Origin: Nitrospirota bacterium
GTDB taxonomy: Bacteria; Nitrospirota; Nitrospiria; 2-01-FULL-66-17
NCBI GenBank assembly: GCA_040757335.1
Contig: JBFLXB010000002.1
Span: 100,381-164,380, forward strand
Direction of reading: 5' to 3'
DNA: 64,000 nt
Shown: piece after piece, positions 46,444-54,551 of the stretch
Position numbering within the stretch: the first letter of the stretch is position 1
Layout of the letters: each line of letters opens with the position of its first letter
The notes under the pieces: model-generated
The model's input: the letters and a program-made list of their open reading frames with translations, nothing else
What the model was told of the DNA's origin: nothing
The model's database searches: none
Program-made: the position numbers and the translations under genes

Positions 46444-48000
46444 ATGGTCAATCACGACGGCGCAATGCTCCTTCCGGACGATGAGCACAACCGCCTGCTC
46501 GTCAGCAACGTGCACCCGCCGGACTGGGTCAACCCGGAGCCCGCGGGCCGCTACAACCTCGTCGTGATCGGCGCGGGCACGGCCGGCCTGGTCACGGCCG
46601 CGATCGCCTCGGCGTTGGGCGCCAAGGTCGCGTTGATCGAAAAGCATCTCATGGGCGGGGACTGCCTCAACGTCGGGTGCGTGCCGTCCAAGGGCGTGAT
46701 CTCGGCCTCGCGCGCGTGGGCCGCGGTCCGGGACGGCGCGGAGTTCGGGATTTCGGGGACCGAGGGGGTCCGGTACGACTTCGGCGCGGCGATGGAGCGG
46801 ATGCGCAAACTCCGGGCCCGGATCAGCCCGGTCGATTCCGCGCACCGTTACCAGAGCCTGGGCGTGGACGTCTTCATGGGCGAGGGACGGTTCACCGGGC
46901 CTGACACCGTCGAGGTCACGGGCGAGGCCGGCAACCGGACCCTGCGCTTCAAGAAGGCCGCGATCTGCACGGGCGCCCGCGCGACTGCGCCGCCGACTCC
47001 GGGCTTGAAGGAAGCGGGCTACTTGACCAACGAGACCGTGTTCACGCTCACCAGCCTGCCCCCTCGTCTGGCGGTCATCGGGGCTGGGCCGATCGGCTGC
47101 GAGCTCGCGCAGGCCTTTGCCCGGTTCGGCAGCCAAGTCTACCTGGTCGAGGCTCTGCACGGCATCCTGCCCAAGGAAGACCGCGAGGCGGCGGACATCG
47201 TCCGCGAATCCATGCAGCGCGACGGGGTCCGCCTGCTGTGCTGCGGCAAGGACCTGAGGATCGACAAGACCGGCGGCGGCAAGCGACTGACCGTGGACTC
47301 GCACGGGCAACACTACGACCTCACGGTGGATGAAGTCTTGGTCGGGGTCGGTCGCGCGCCCAACGTGCAGGGCCTCGGGCTGGACACGGTCGGCGTGGGG
47401 TACGACACCACGAGCGGCGTGAGGGTCAACGAACGCCTGCAGACAACCAACCCCAAGATTTTTGCCGCCGGTGACGTCTGTTCTTCCTTCCAGTTCACCC
47501 ACGCGGCCGATGCCATGGCGCAGATCGTGATTCAGAACGCGCTGTTTCCGCATCCGCTCGGATTGGGCTATGCGAGCACCGCCTCGCTGATCATTCCGTG
47601 GGCTACCTACACCGATCCGGAGATCGCCCATGTCGGCCTGTACGAGGCGGAAGCGAAGAGCCGGGGCATCGAGGTGGACACGTTCACGCACCGCCTCGAC
47701 GAGGTGGATCGCGCGATTCTGGACGGGGAGGAGCAGGGCTTTGCACGCGTCCACGTGAAAAAGGGCACGGACAAGATCCTGGGCGCCACGATCGTGGCCG
47801 CGCACGCGGGCGACCTGATCAGCGAACTGACGGTCGCGATGAAGGCCGGGCTGGGCCTAGGCGCAATCGGCGCCACGATCCACCCGTATCCCACCCAGGC
47901 CGAGGTCGTCAAGAAGGTGGCGAACGCCTGGCGCAAGACCACATTGACCGAGGGCAAGAAAAAGGCCCTTCGCCGGTGGTTTGCTTGGAGCCGTTACTAA
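46444..48000 (+). CDS. Mercuric-reductase-like FAD disulfide oxidoreductase
   Basis: About 518 residues from the ATG at 46444; a GTG at 46438 or one overlapping the previous stop at 46369 is possible. FAD motif VVIGAGTAGLVTAAIA, redox disulfide GGDCLNVGCVPSKGV, NAD-binding LAVIGAGPIGCELAQAF, and the dimerisation end HPYPTQAEVVKKVANAWRKT. The C-terminus KKALRRWFAWSRY has no vicinal cysteines, so this is not a true MerA. It belongs to the family commonly associated with TVP38 proteins. The electron acceptor is unknown; a thiol-bound metal(loid) or quinone is possible. Confidence 0.88.
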   Translation: MVNHDGAMLLPDDEHNRLLVSNVHPPDWVNPEPAGRYNLVVIGAGTAGLVTAAIASALGAKVALIEKHLMGGDCLNVGCVPSKGVISASRAWAAVRDGAEFGISGTEGVRYDFGAAMERMRKLRARISPVDSAHRYQSLGVDVFMGEGRFTGPDTVEVTGEAGNRTLRFKKAAICTGARATAPPTPGLKEAGYLTNETVFTLTSLPPRLAVIGAGPIGCELAQAFARFGSQVYLVEALHGILPKEDREAADIVRESMQRDGVRLLCCGKDLRIDKTGGGKRLTVDSHGQHYDLTVDEVLVGVGRAPNVQGLGLDTVGVGYDTTSGVRVNERLQTTNPKIFAAGDVCSSFQFTHAADAMAQIVIQNALFPHPLGLGYASTASLIIPWATYTDPEIAHVGLYEAEAKSRGIEVDTFTHRLDEVDRAILDGEEQGFARVHVKKGTDKILGATIVAAHAGDLISELTVAMKAGLGLGAIGATIHPYPTQAEVVKKVANAWRKTTLTEGKKKALRRWFAWSRY

Positions 48001-48009
48001 CGGGTCCAG

Positions 48010-48200
48010 AATGAACACCACACTCGTTCTGGAGCGCAAGGCCCCCGCCTTGCCCCCCTTTGCCAAAGGGGGATGGGGGGATTCAGGCTGGCGCAAGGGC
48101 TGCGTTGCTTCGCCACCTGAGTGGAAGGAGGCAGCGTATTCGGCGCCTGCCGGCGCTGTGCAGGTTCGGTTATGCAAGCGAGGAAAGGAGGCAGCATGAG
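48010..48200. repeat. Intergenic palindromic repeats upstream of the bufferin genes
   Basis: The 280-bp gap between the FAD reductase and the DUF2282 gene holds a TCCAGAA/TTCTGGA inverted repeat (about 48005-48033) and a CCCCCTTT/AAAGGGGG hairpin (about 48053-48072). It also has two copies of a GGAGGCAGC-containing motif (about 48123-48134 and 48185-48196). The CCCCCTTT hairpin resembles a widespread intergenic repeat that gives spurious PPFAKGG reading frames. No gene was seen. Confidence 0.6.
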
Positions 48201-48280
48201 TTGGTCCTCACTCGGGATGACGTGAACAGTATGAGTAAGGGTGTCGGTCAGAACACACATCAACCGGAAAGGAGATTCAG

Positions 48281-48613
48281 ATGAACGCCAAGACGAGAAA
48301 AAACGCTGTCGGGTCGTCCGCGCTGTTGGTCGCATTGAGCCTGGCAGGAGCCCAGACCGCGGCCGCCGCACCGCCGATGCCGGAGATGCCCGCCGGTTGG
48401 GAGGCCTGCGGGGGCGTGGCCCGGGCCGGGATGAACGACTGCGCGGTCAAGACCAGCCTCCATTCCTGCGTGGGCTTGGCGAAGAAAGACGGCGAATCCG
48501 ACTCCTACGTCTTTCTGCCGAAAGGCATGTGCGCCAAGCTCGCGAACGGCACCGTGCTGCCCATTACCAAAGAGGACTTGGCCAAAATGAAAGAGATGAT
48601 GAAGAAGATGTAG
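48281..48613 (+). CDS. bufA: Bufferin-type RiPP precursor (DUF2282, BufA1-like)
   Basis: 110 residues; AAAGGAGA precedes the ATG. The signal peptide is about 1-30 (ALLVALSLAGAQTAAAA). The core holds four cysteines in the BufA1 arrangement: WEACGGVARAGMNDC (Cys43, Cys54), SLHSCVG (Cys63) and PKGMCAKL (Cys84). In known bufferins these cysteines are oxidised by an MNIO enzyme to thiooxazole-type groups, and the exported peptide buffers copper. The C-terminal tail EDLAKMKEMMKKM is rich in Met and Lys; I do not recall such a tail as typical of the family. The following three genes complete a bufferin operon. Confidence 0.9.
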   Translation: MNAKTRKNAVGSSALLVALSLAGAQTAAAAPPMPEMPAGWEACGGVARAGMNDCAVKTSLHSCVGLAKKDGESDSYVFLPKGMCAKLANGTVLPITKEDLAKMKEMMKKM

Positions 48614-48624
48614 GGCGGCGCCCG

Positions 48625-49470
48625 ATGTCTTCTCACCTTCCCGCCCCGATCCCGGCGCAGGCCGGGATCGGGCTGCGGTCTCATCATTTTCGCGAGATCC
48701 TGGAGGCGCCCCCTCCGGTCGCCTGGATGGAAACCCATCCGGAGAATTATTTCGGGGATGGGGGCGCGCCGCTTCGGATTCTCGAGCGCATCAGGAGCCG
48801 GTACCCGCTGAGCTTTCACGGGGTCGGTCTCTCGCTGGGTTCCACCGATGCGATCGACCGCAGCCATCTTCACAAACTCAAGGCCTTGATCGACCGCTTC
48901 GAGCCGGCATTCGTGTCAGAGCATCTCTCCTGGAGCTCCGTGGGCGGTCGTTTTCTCAACGAGCTTCTGCCGCTCCCGTACACCCCGGAAAGCCTGGATC
49001 ACGTCTGTGCACGGATCGACGAAGTTCAGAATGTCTTGAAGCGGCCGCTGCTCATCGAAAATATCACCCGGTATCTGACGTGGCGGGACTCCACCGTGCC
49101 GGAGGGAGCGTTCATGGCCGAGGCGGCCCGGAGAACCGGTTGCGGGATTCTGCTCGATCTCAACAACGTGTACGTCAACGCGATCAACTTCCACCTGGAT
49201 CCACTCGATGTCCTGCGAGAGATTCCGGCTGAGGCCGTCCGGGAAATCCATCTGGCGGGCTTCGATCGCTTCGGCAGACGGCTGATCGATACCCACGGCC
49301 AGGTCGTGCATCCGGACGTCTGGAACCTGTATCGGTGGGCGATCGACCGCATCGGCCCGCGGCCCACGCTGATCGAATGGGATACCAATCTCCCGCCGCT
49401 TGCGGTGCTGGCGGACCAGGCCAATCAGGCGGACACCATTCTCGGAGCATGCCATGTCACGGCTTCGTGA
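48625..49470 (+). CDS. bufB: MNIO-family (DUF692, MbnB/BufB-like) peptide-modifying enzyme
   Basis: 281 residues from the ATG 11 bp after bufA. It is a TIM-barrel of the multinuclear non-haem iron oxidase family. Candidate iron ligands and conserved blocks are HPENYFG, SFHGVGLSLGS (His65), SEHLSW (Glu99, His100), LIENITRYL (Glu145), LLDLNNVYVNA (Asp178), REIHLAGF (His209), DTHGQVVHPDVW (Asp222, His224) and LIEWD (Glu251). It should convert cysteines of the BufA precursor to oxidised heterocycles using O2. It overlaps bufC by 17 bp. Confidence 0.93.
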   Translation: MSSHLPAPIPAQAGIGLRSHHFREILEAPPPVAWMETHPENYFGDGGAPLRILERIRSRYPLSFHGVGLSLGSTDAIDRSHLHKLKALIDRFEPAFVSEHLSWSSVGGRFLNELLPLPYTPESLDHVCARIDEVQNVLKRPLLIENITRYLTWRDSTVPEGAFMAEAARRTGCGILLDLNNVYVNAINFHLDPLDVLREIPAEAVREIHLAGFDRFGRRLIDTHGQVVHPDVWNLYRWAIDRIGPRPTLIEWDTNLPPLAVLADQANQADTILGACHVTAS

Positions 49471-50230
49471 GATCCAGCGGACGTTTTCCGAGGGAGTCAT
49501 GGAGGGAAAACCCCACGCCGTGGCAGCGGCGATCGCGCCCGACGGGTCGGCCCTGCGGAGCGTGGCTCTCTACCGCCGTCTGATCCGTCTCAACTACACG
49601 CAGGTGCTGAAGGTCACCTATCCGGTCCTGTTTCGCTTCATCGGCGAACACTATTTCGGAATATTGGCGCGAGGGTACCTCAAAGCTCATCCCTCCACCA
49701 GCGGGGACCTGTTTCCCTACGGGCGCCATCTGCCCGCGTTTCTCAGAGCCCTGCGGGTCTCCCCGCTGCTGCCGGAACTGGCGAGGCTGGAATGGGCCTG
49801 CCATGAGGTCCATCAGGCCGCAGATTCCCCGCCACTGTCAAGCGAAGAACTTCAGGCTATCGCGTCGGTCGATCCGTCGCACGTGACGGTCCGCTTTCAT
49901 GCGGCCTCGCGACTCCTGTCTTTTCCTCTCCCGGTCCAGCGAGTCTGGCTGGCGCTGCAAGCGGAGGCGCCGGCGGATGAAGTCGTGGACCTGCCGCTTC
50001 CCGAGGAAGAGACCGGCGTGATCGTGACGCGGGCGGACGGGAAGGTGCGGGTCACGCCGCTGGCCAGCCTGGACTACCGGCTGCTTGAGGCCATGTCACG
50101 GGGAGTCGATCTGGCTTCGGTCGAACGAATGGCGATCGAGTCCGAGCCCGAGTTCGATTTCTCCCGGTTGTTTGCCACCGTTCTGGATCTGCACATCATC
50201 AGCGGGTTTTCCGTCAGGGAGAAGCCATGA
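49454..50230 (+). CDS. bufC: DUF2063 partner protein of the MNIO enzyme (BufC-like)
   Basis: 258 residues from the ATG at 49454 (MSRLREIQRTFSEGVM), inside the end of bufB. The N-terminal DUF2063 domain has ALYRRLIRLNYTQVLKVTYP, FRFIGEHYFGILARGYLKAH and GRHLPAFLRA. The C-terminal part (GVIVTRADGKVRVTPLASLD) forms a wing-like domain that in MbnC/BufC proteins recognises the precursor peptide. It forms a complex with the DUF692 enzyme. Its stop overlaps the DoxX gene by 4 bp. Confidence 0.92.
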   Translation: MSRLREIQRTFSEGVMEGKPHAVAAAIAPDGSALRSVALYRRLIRLNYTQVLKVTYPVLFRFIGEHYFGILARGYLKAHPSTSGDLFPYGRHLPAFLRALRVSPLLPELARLEWACHEVHQAADSPPLSSEELQAIASVDPSHVTVRFHAASRLLSFPLPVQRVWLALQAEAPADEVVDLPLPEEETGVIVTRADGKVRVTPLASLDYRLLEAMSRGVDLASVERMAIESEPEFDFSRLFATVLDLHIISGFSVREKP

Positions 50231-50730
50231 CACAGGATGCCGGTGTTCTGAAGCGCGCGGCGCATTTCACCGTCTCCGCCCACGGCGGCCTGGTTCGACT
50301 GCTGGAGGCGCTGATTCCGGTCTTCGACCTCTCTGTCCGCCTGTACCTGGCTCAGATCTTCTGGAAGGGGGGCATGGTCAAAATCTCCAGTTGGATGTCG
50401 ACCGTGATGCTCTTCACCCTGGTCTACGACGTGCCCTACCTGCCGCCGGAAATCGCCGCGTATCTGGCGACCGCGGTGGAGCTCGGAGGATCGTTCCTGC
50501 TGGCGATCGGCCTGGCCGGACGATGGGCGGCCCTCTCGCTCTTCGGGCTCAATATCGTCGCTTCGATCTCGTACGGTCAGTTGTCCGAGGCCGCCCTGAA
50601 AGAGGCGTTCTATTGGGGCGTTCTCTTCCTGTACTTGGTCCTGCACGGACCAGGACTGCTCTCGGCCGACGCCCTGTTGCGCTATTGGTTCGGACGAAGG
50701 CAAGTGGCGGGTGACAAGGGTGTATCCTGA
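50227..50730 (+). CDS. bufD: DoxX-family membrane protein (BufD-like)
   Basis: 167 residues in ATGA overlap with bufC. About four membrane helices: VRLYLAQIFWKGGMVKI, LFTLVYDVPYLPPEIAAYLA, LGGSFLLAIGLAGRWAALSL, FYWGVLFLYLVLHGPGLLSA. This is the DoxX fold that forms the fourth gene of bufferin operons. It may supply electrons or assist export; its exact job is not established. Confidence 0.88.
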   Translation: MTQDAGVLKRAAHFTVSAHGGLVRLLEALIPVFDLSVRLYLAQIFWKGGMVKISSWMSTVMLFTLVYDVPYLPPEIAAYLATAVELGGSFLLAIGLAGRWAALSLFGLNIVASISYGQLSEAALKEAFYWGVLFLYLVLHGPGLLSADALLRYWFGRRQVAGDKGVS

Positions 50731-50862
50731 CGCGCCGCTCGTTGCCGGTGTCGGCACGCAGCCCTTGGCCTCGCCGTTCTGAGCACGGAGTGACGCTGAC
50801 CATGACGCCGGAAGAACGAAGGCTGGAAGAGTCAAGGACCCGGATCGCGCATTGGCGGCGCT

Positions 50863-50967
50863 GGGGACCGCAGTCCCCGCAGCATGCTGCGGTGCAAGCG
50901 AGCAACATGAAGACCGTGCTCCTTCACCACCTTGCACTCCGAAAATTCCCCGCAGCCCGCTGCGGGG
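50863..50967. repeat. Cluster of three hairpins downstream of the bufferin operon
   Basis: Three inverted repeats lie in the 284-bp gap before the debranching-enzyme gene: GGGGAC/GTCCCC (50863-50878), a 16-bp perfect palindrome CCGCAGCATGCTGCGG (50877-50892), and a 9-bp stem CCCCGCAGC/GCTGCGGGG (50948-50967). The last resembles a common intergenic repeat in metal-rich soil and sediment bacteria. They may end or stabilise the buf transcript; no T-tract follows. No gene is seen in the gap. Confidence 0.6.
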
Positions 50968-51014
50968 AGCTTCAATAGTCAACAGGAATCGAAATCCGTG
51001 AGCCGCGAAGCGTC

Positions 51015-53057
51015 ATGAGCCTCGGATTCGGTCGGGAGATTTGCGGCAACCTCAGGTCAGCCGAGACACGGGAGTGGCTGGTGACCAACGGCCTTGGCGG
51101 GTACGCGTCCGGAACGGTCTCGGGCGTGCTCACGCGCCGCTATCACGGCACGCTGGTGGCTGCGCTGAAGCCGCCGCTGGGACGGACCCTGCTGGTCGCC
51201 AAGCTCGATGAGGCGGCCCGCTACCATGATCGCGACTACCCGCTCTCCACCAACCGTTGGGCGGACGGGACCGTCGCTCCCCACGGGTATCGGCACATCG
51301 AGCACTTCTCCCTGGAAGGCGCGACCCCTGTCTGGAGATTCGCCTGCGCGGATGCGTGGCTGGAGAAGCGCGTCTGGATGCAACAGGGAGAGAACACAAC
51401 CTACGTGCGCTACGATCTTCGTCGGGCCACGGAGCCGCTCACCCTGGAGGTCAAGGCCTTGGTGAATTATCGGGACTACCACGCCACCACACGGGGTGGA
51501 ACGTGGCGAATGGCTCTTGATCCGATCAAGGACGGCATCTCGGTCACCGCGTTTCCTGGAGCCCGGCCGTTTTATTTGCTGGCGGAGGGGGCCGAAGCGC
51601 TGCCGGCCCACGCGTGGCATCTCGGATTTGATCTGCCTGTTGAACGCGATCGAGGGCTCGATCACCGAGAGGATCACCTCCACGCGGTGACGTTTCGCGC
51701 GGAGCTTGAACCAGGGACATCGCTGACGATCGTGGCGAGTACGGAGAGCAATCCAACCTTGGACGGAAGAGCCGCACTCGCAACCCGTCAGCAGCACGAA
51801 CGGGATGTGATGAAGCACTGGAAGGCGGCTCGACCCAAAACGAAAGGTGTTGTTCCTGAATGGATCGATCACCTCGCGCTTGCCGCCGACCAGTTCATCG
51901 TCAACCGTCCCTCCAGGGATAAACCCGACGGCAGGACGATCATCGCCGGCTACCACTGGTTCGGCGACTGGGGGCGCGATACGATGATCAGCCTGCCAGG
52001 GCTGACGCTTTCAACGGGCCGTCCGGAGGTTGCCCGGTCCATTCTACGGACCTTTGCCCGGTATGTGGACCACGGCATGTTGCCCAATCGGTTTCCTGAT
52101 GAGGGCGAGACCCCCGAATACAACACCGTGGATGCGACCCTGTGGTACGTCGAAGCGATCCGCGTCTATCATGCCGCAACCGGAGACGACGATCTTCTCC
52201 GCGAGCTGTTTCCGGCATTGCGCGACGTCATTGATTGGCACGTCAAGGGAACGCGCTACCGGATTCACGTAAATCCCGAGGATGGGCTGCTGTCTGCCGG
52301 CGAGCCCGGGGTGCAATTGACCTGGATGGACGCCAAGGTCGGCGACCGGGTCATCACCCCCCGCATCGGCAAACCAGTGGAGGTCAATGCCCTCTGGTAC
52401 AACGCCCTCCGGGCCATGGCGGAGTTCGCCAGATACCTTGGAACACCGGACAAGGAGTATGAGGTGATGGCTGGGCGCTCCCGCAAAGGATTCAAAAGAT
52501 TTTGGAACGAGACGGCCGGTTATTGCTACGATGTGCTGGACGGACCGGATGGACACGATCCGTCGTTACGACCGAATCAGATCCTTGCGGTCTCCTTGCC
52601 CGAAAGCCCGCTCGACGTGGCTCAGCAGCGTGGAGTGGTGGAGGCGTGCGCAACCCATCTGCTGACCTCATATGGCTTGCGCAGCCTTGCGCCCGGTGAT
52701 CCGCGGTATCAGGGCCATTATGGCGGAGATCAACGAAGTCGTGACGGGGCGTACCATCAGGGAACCGTGTGGGGATGGCTGATGGGACCGTTCGTCCTGG
52801 CTCACGCGAGGGTGTACAAGGATCCGCAGAGGGCTCTTGCGCTGCTGGATCCGCTGGCCGATCATCTGTTGGCCCACGGCGTGGGAAGCCTCAGTGAGAT
52901 CTTTGATGGCGATGCCCCCATGACACCGCGGGGATGCATCGCCCAAGCGTGGACCGTCGCCGAGGTGCTTCGCGCATGGACGGCGATTCAGAATTATCCT
53001 GCAATGCGCCTGGCGGAAATAAGAACACGGCGGGCCGGATCGAAACGGACGCGGTGA
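51015..53057 (+). CDS. Amylo-alpha-1,6-glucosidase / glycogen debranching enzyme type
   Basis: 680 residues. The N-terminal beta domain reads EWLVTNGLGGYASGTVSGVL and TRRYHGTLVAALKPPLGRTL. The (alpha/alpha)6 barrel of the GDE_C family reads AGYHWFGDWGRDTMISLPGL with a candidate catalytic Asp, FPDEGETPEYNTVDATLWYV, and SLAPGDPRYQGHYGGDQRSR followed by DGAYHQGTVWGWLMGPF. These enzymes hydrolyse alpha-1,6 branches of glycogen or related glucans. It stands alone here with decayed genes behind it, and no glycogen synthase or branching enzyme is nearby. Confidence 0.92.
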   Translation: MSLGFGREICGNLRSAETREWLVTNGLGGYASGTVSGVLTRRYHGTLVAALKPPLGRTLLVAKLDEAARYHDRDYPLSTNRWADGTVAPHGYRHIEHFSLEGATPVWRFACADAWLEKRVWMQQGENTTYVRYDLRRATEPLTLEVKALVNYRDYHATTRGGTWRMALDPIKDGISVTAFPGARPFYLLAEGAEALPAHAWHLGFDLPVERDRGLDHREDHLHAVTFRAELEPGTSLTIVASTESNPTLDGRAALATRQQHERDVMKHWKAARPKTKGVVPEWIDHLALAADQFIVNRPSRDKPDGRTIIAGYHWFGDWGRDTMISLPGLTLSTGRPEVARSILRTFARYVDHGMLPNRFPDEGETPEYNTVDATLWYVEAIRVYHAATGDDDLLRELFPALRDVIDWHVKGTRYRIHVNPEDGLLSAGEPGVQLTWMDAKVGDRVITPRIGKPVEVNALWYNALRAMAEFARYLGTPDKEYEVMAGRSRKGFKRFWNETAGYCYDVLDGPDGHDPSLRPNQILAVSLPESPLDVAQQRGVVEACATHLLTSYGLRSLAPGDPRYQGHYGGDQRSRDGAYHQGTVWGWLMGPFVLAHARVYKDPQRALALLDPLADHLLAHGVGSLSEIFDGDAPMTPRGCIAQAWTVAEVLRAWTAIQNYPAMRLAEIRTRRAGSKRTR

Positions 53058-53061
53058 AAAA

Positions 53062-53142
53062 ATGACCCTCTACGACGTCAATCTCCCGATCTCGGAGGAC
53101 CTGCCGATCTGGCCGGGTGACCCGGGAATTCCCATGAGTTGG
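53062..53142 (+). pseudogene. Cyclase-family (kynurenine-formamidase-like) N-terminal remnant
   Basis: Starts at an ATG four bases after the debranching-enzyme stop and reads MTLYDVNLPISEDLPIWPGD, the typical beginning of cyclase-family metal hydrolases. Similarity ends after about 27 residues, where the frame passes into antisense-like sequence and the next remnant starts in another frame. Confidence 0.7.
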
Positions 53143-53147
53143 GTGAC

Positions 53148-53480
53148 GCGTGGCGCCGGAGCGAGGTCGTTGTTCCGGCGGGCCCTGGCGGAAACGGCGG
53201 GGGTGGGATGTGCGCCGCCAGGCACCTGGCGAATCGCGGAGTCCGGGTGACGCTCTGCCTCTCCAGGCCGGAGAGGCTGGGCGAAATACCTGCATTCCAG
53301 CGAGACCTGTTTCATTGGACGCCGGGCCGGGAGGTTGAGCCCCAAGACCTGGGCCTATCCGGCCGGCGCTGATTCTGACGCGTTGATTGGCTACAGCTTA
53401 CAAGGGACTCCGCGCGGTCCCGAGTCGGAGCTGATGCGATGGGCCAATGGAACGGGAAGTCTCATCCTGTCCCTCGCGAT
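53148..53480 (+). pseudogene. Broken NAD(P)H-hydrate epimerase (YjeF N-terminal) remnant
   Basis: One frame reads VVVPAGPGGNGGGGMCAARH followed by LANRGVRVTLCLSRPERLGE. This is the substrate-binding start of NnrE (normally GPGNNGGDGLVAARHL), with Asp of the GGDG motif replaced by Gly. A frameshift near 53340 moves the match to DALIGYSLQGTPRGPESELM and RWANG, the next conserved block. It then decays. N- and C-terminal parts are absent. Confidence 0.7.
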
Positions 53481-53529
53481 GTGGAGCGGGACGGGACGCT
53501 GTTCCACCGCTCTGTCCGCTCAATGTCTC

Positions 53530-53662
53530 TCCCGCCGACTTCGTTCGCGCGGCCGAGCTGATTCACCGCTCGTACGAGTCCACCGTTCGATGGCTGACAT
53601 CGGGCCGAACCCTTCATCTGTCCGACCAGGCCGAGCTGGTGCGTCCCCACGCCCACGCCTGA
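53530..53662 (+). pseudogene. Possible patatin-like C-terminal remnant
   Basis: One frame reads SPADFVRAAELIHRSYESTV followed by RWLTSGRTL and stops soon after. The PxDFxRxxELIxxxYxxTxxWL pattern resembles the end of some patatin-like phospholipases. Nothing upstream extends the match, and the sequence is too short for firm assignment. Confidence 0.35.
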
Positions 53663-53724
53663 TCGTTGGACTGAAGCCGATAGGATGAACACATCGAGAA
53701 TCCATTGAAAATCTGAGAGAAAAG

Positions 53725-53771
53725 TGGTGCCGAGGGGGAGAATCGAACTCCGGACACAAGGCTTTTCAGTT
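53725..53771 (-). pseudogene. 3' half of a tRNA-Phe gene (possible attachment-site fragment)
   Basis: On the minus strand the sequence runs CTGAAAAGCC (anticodon loop with GAA), then TTGTGTCCGG, then AGTTCGATTCTCCC (T-arm) and CCTCGGC A CCA (acceptor 3' strand, discriminator, CCA). The matching 5' half beginning GCCGAGG is not present upstream, so this is not a complete tRNA. Duplicated tRNA 3' ends are typical of sites where integrative elements recombine. The outermost T-stem pair is C-C, so the fragment is already drifting. Confidence 0.75.
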
Positions 53772-54551
53772 CCCGGGAGGATGAATCCTAGAGCAGAGAG
53801 CACGATTTATCAAGCGGTTGCATGGGGGATTCCCGGGAGTAAATCGGCCCAAATCAGCTTGGATCACGAAAGTCGGTAGCAGGGCGGTAGCAAATACCAT
53901 TTAGGAATAGTCTGTCCGTGGTGCAGGGGGGGCGTGTAAGAGCAGCGGTTTCCTAAGCGGAATAGAGCGCAAAGTGGCCTCACCGCCTTAGTAGAGGTGT
54001 AGCCGTAATTGATTCGTAACATCATCGCGTTACAGATATTTGATCAATCACTGCTTTAAGGTACTGGATGGCGCCGAGAAGCACCGAAATACACCCTCAC
54101 AGTTAACGATGGTTAACCGCGCCAGAGAATAGAAATCCGGGAGGAGACACCACTTTTAGTCCCGCACACCCCCCTGACCAGAATCGTTTCCAGCGACGCT
54201 CCTCAATATTGTAGCCACCATCGGCTGGTTGCCGCTCCACGATTCGCGGAACGGGCTTTCGCGTCCTCATGAGGTCTGCAATGGAAACAACCCGTTGAAT
54301 TCGTTATCCGCCTAGCGTATAGTTGGGCCTCAATCGAGCTCCGAGAAGGCCTGGGACATACAATCCGGGGCTTGGACATCCGGTGCCAAGCCCGTCCAGA
54401 GGCCGCTGTACTCTGTTCCCAAGTCAGGTTCACCGCGCGAAGGCCCCTAGGCGGCCATCGGCGGAGTTCTATCTGCTGTTTGTGACAGTCACGGGACCGC
54501 ACCGCGTGAGTTGGAGGCGGCTCGGGCGGTGCAGCGAGGAGTGGGGCGGAC
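53772..54551. other. Region without recognisable gene
   Basis: About 780 bases with lower GC in parts and no reading frame that I can support. The 10-mer TTCCCGGGAG occurs at 53770-53779 (overlapping the tRNA remnant edge) and 53830-53839. The last part leads into the Shine-Dalgarno GAGGAGTGGGG of the next gene and could hold its promoter. It may be the outer part of a decayed integrated element. Confidence 0.6.

Noticed and set aside
46339-47805. A 488-codon minus-strand frame opposite the FAD reductase
   Set aside because: No motif, and the opposite strand has all flavoprotein signatures.
53725-53815. A complete tRNA-Phe gene
   Set aside because: Only the 3' half can be matched; no 5' acceptor strand or D-arm is found upstream on that strand.
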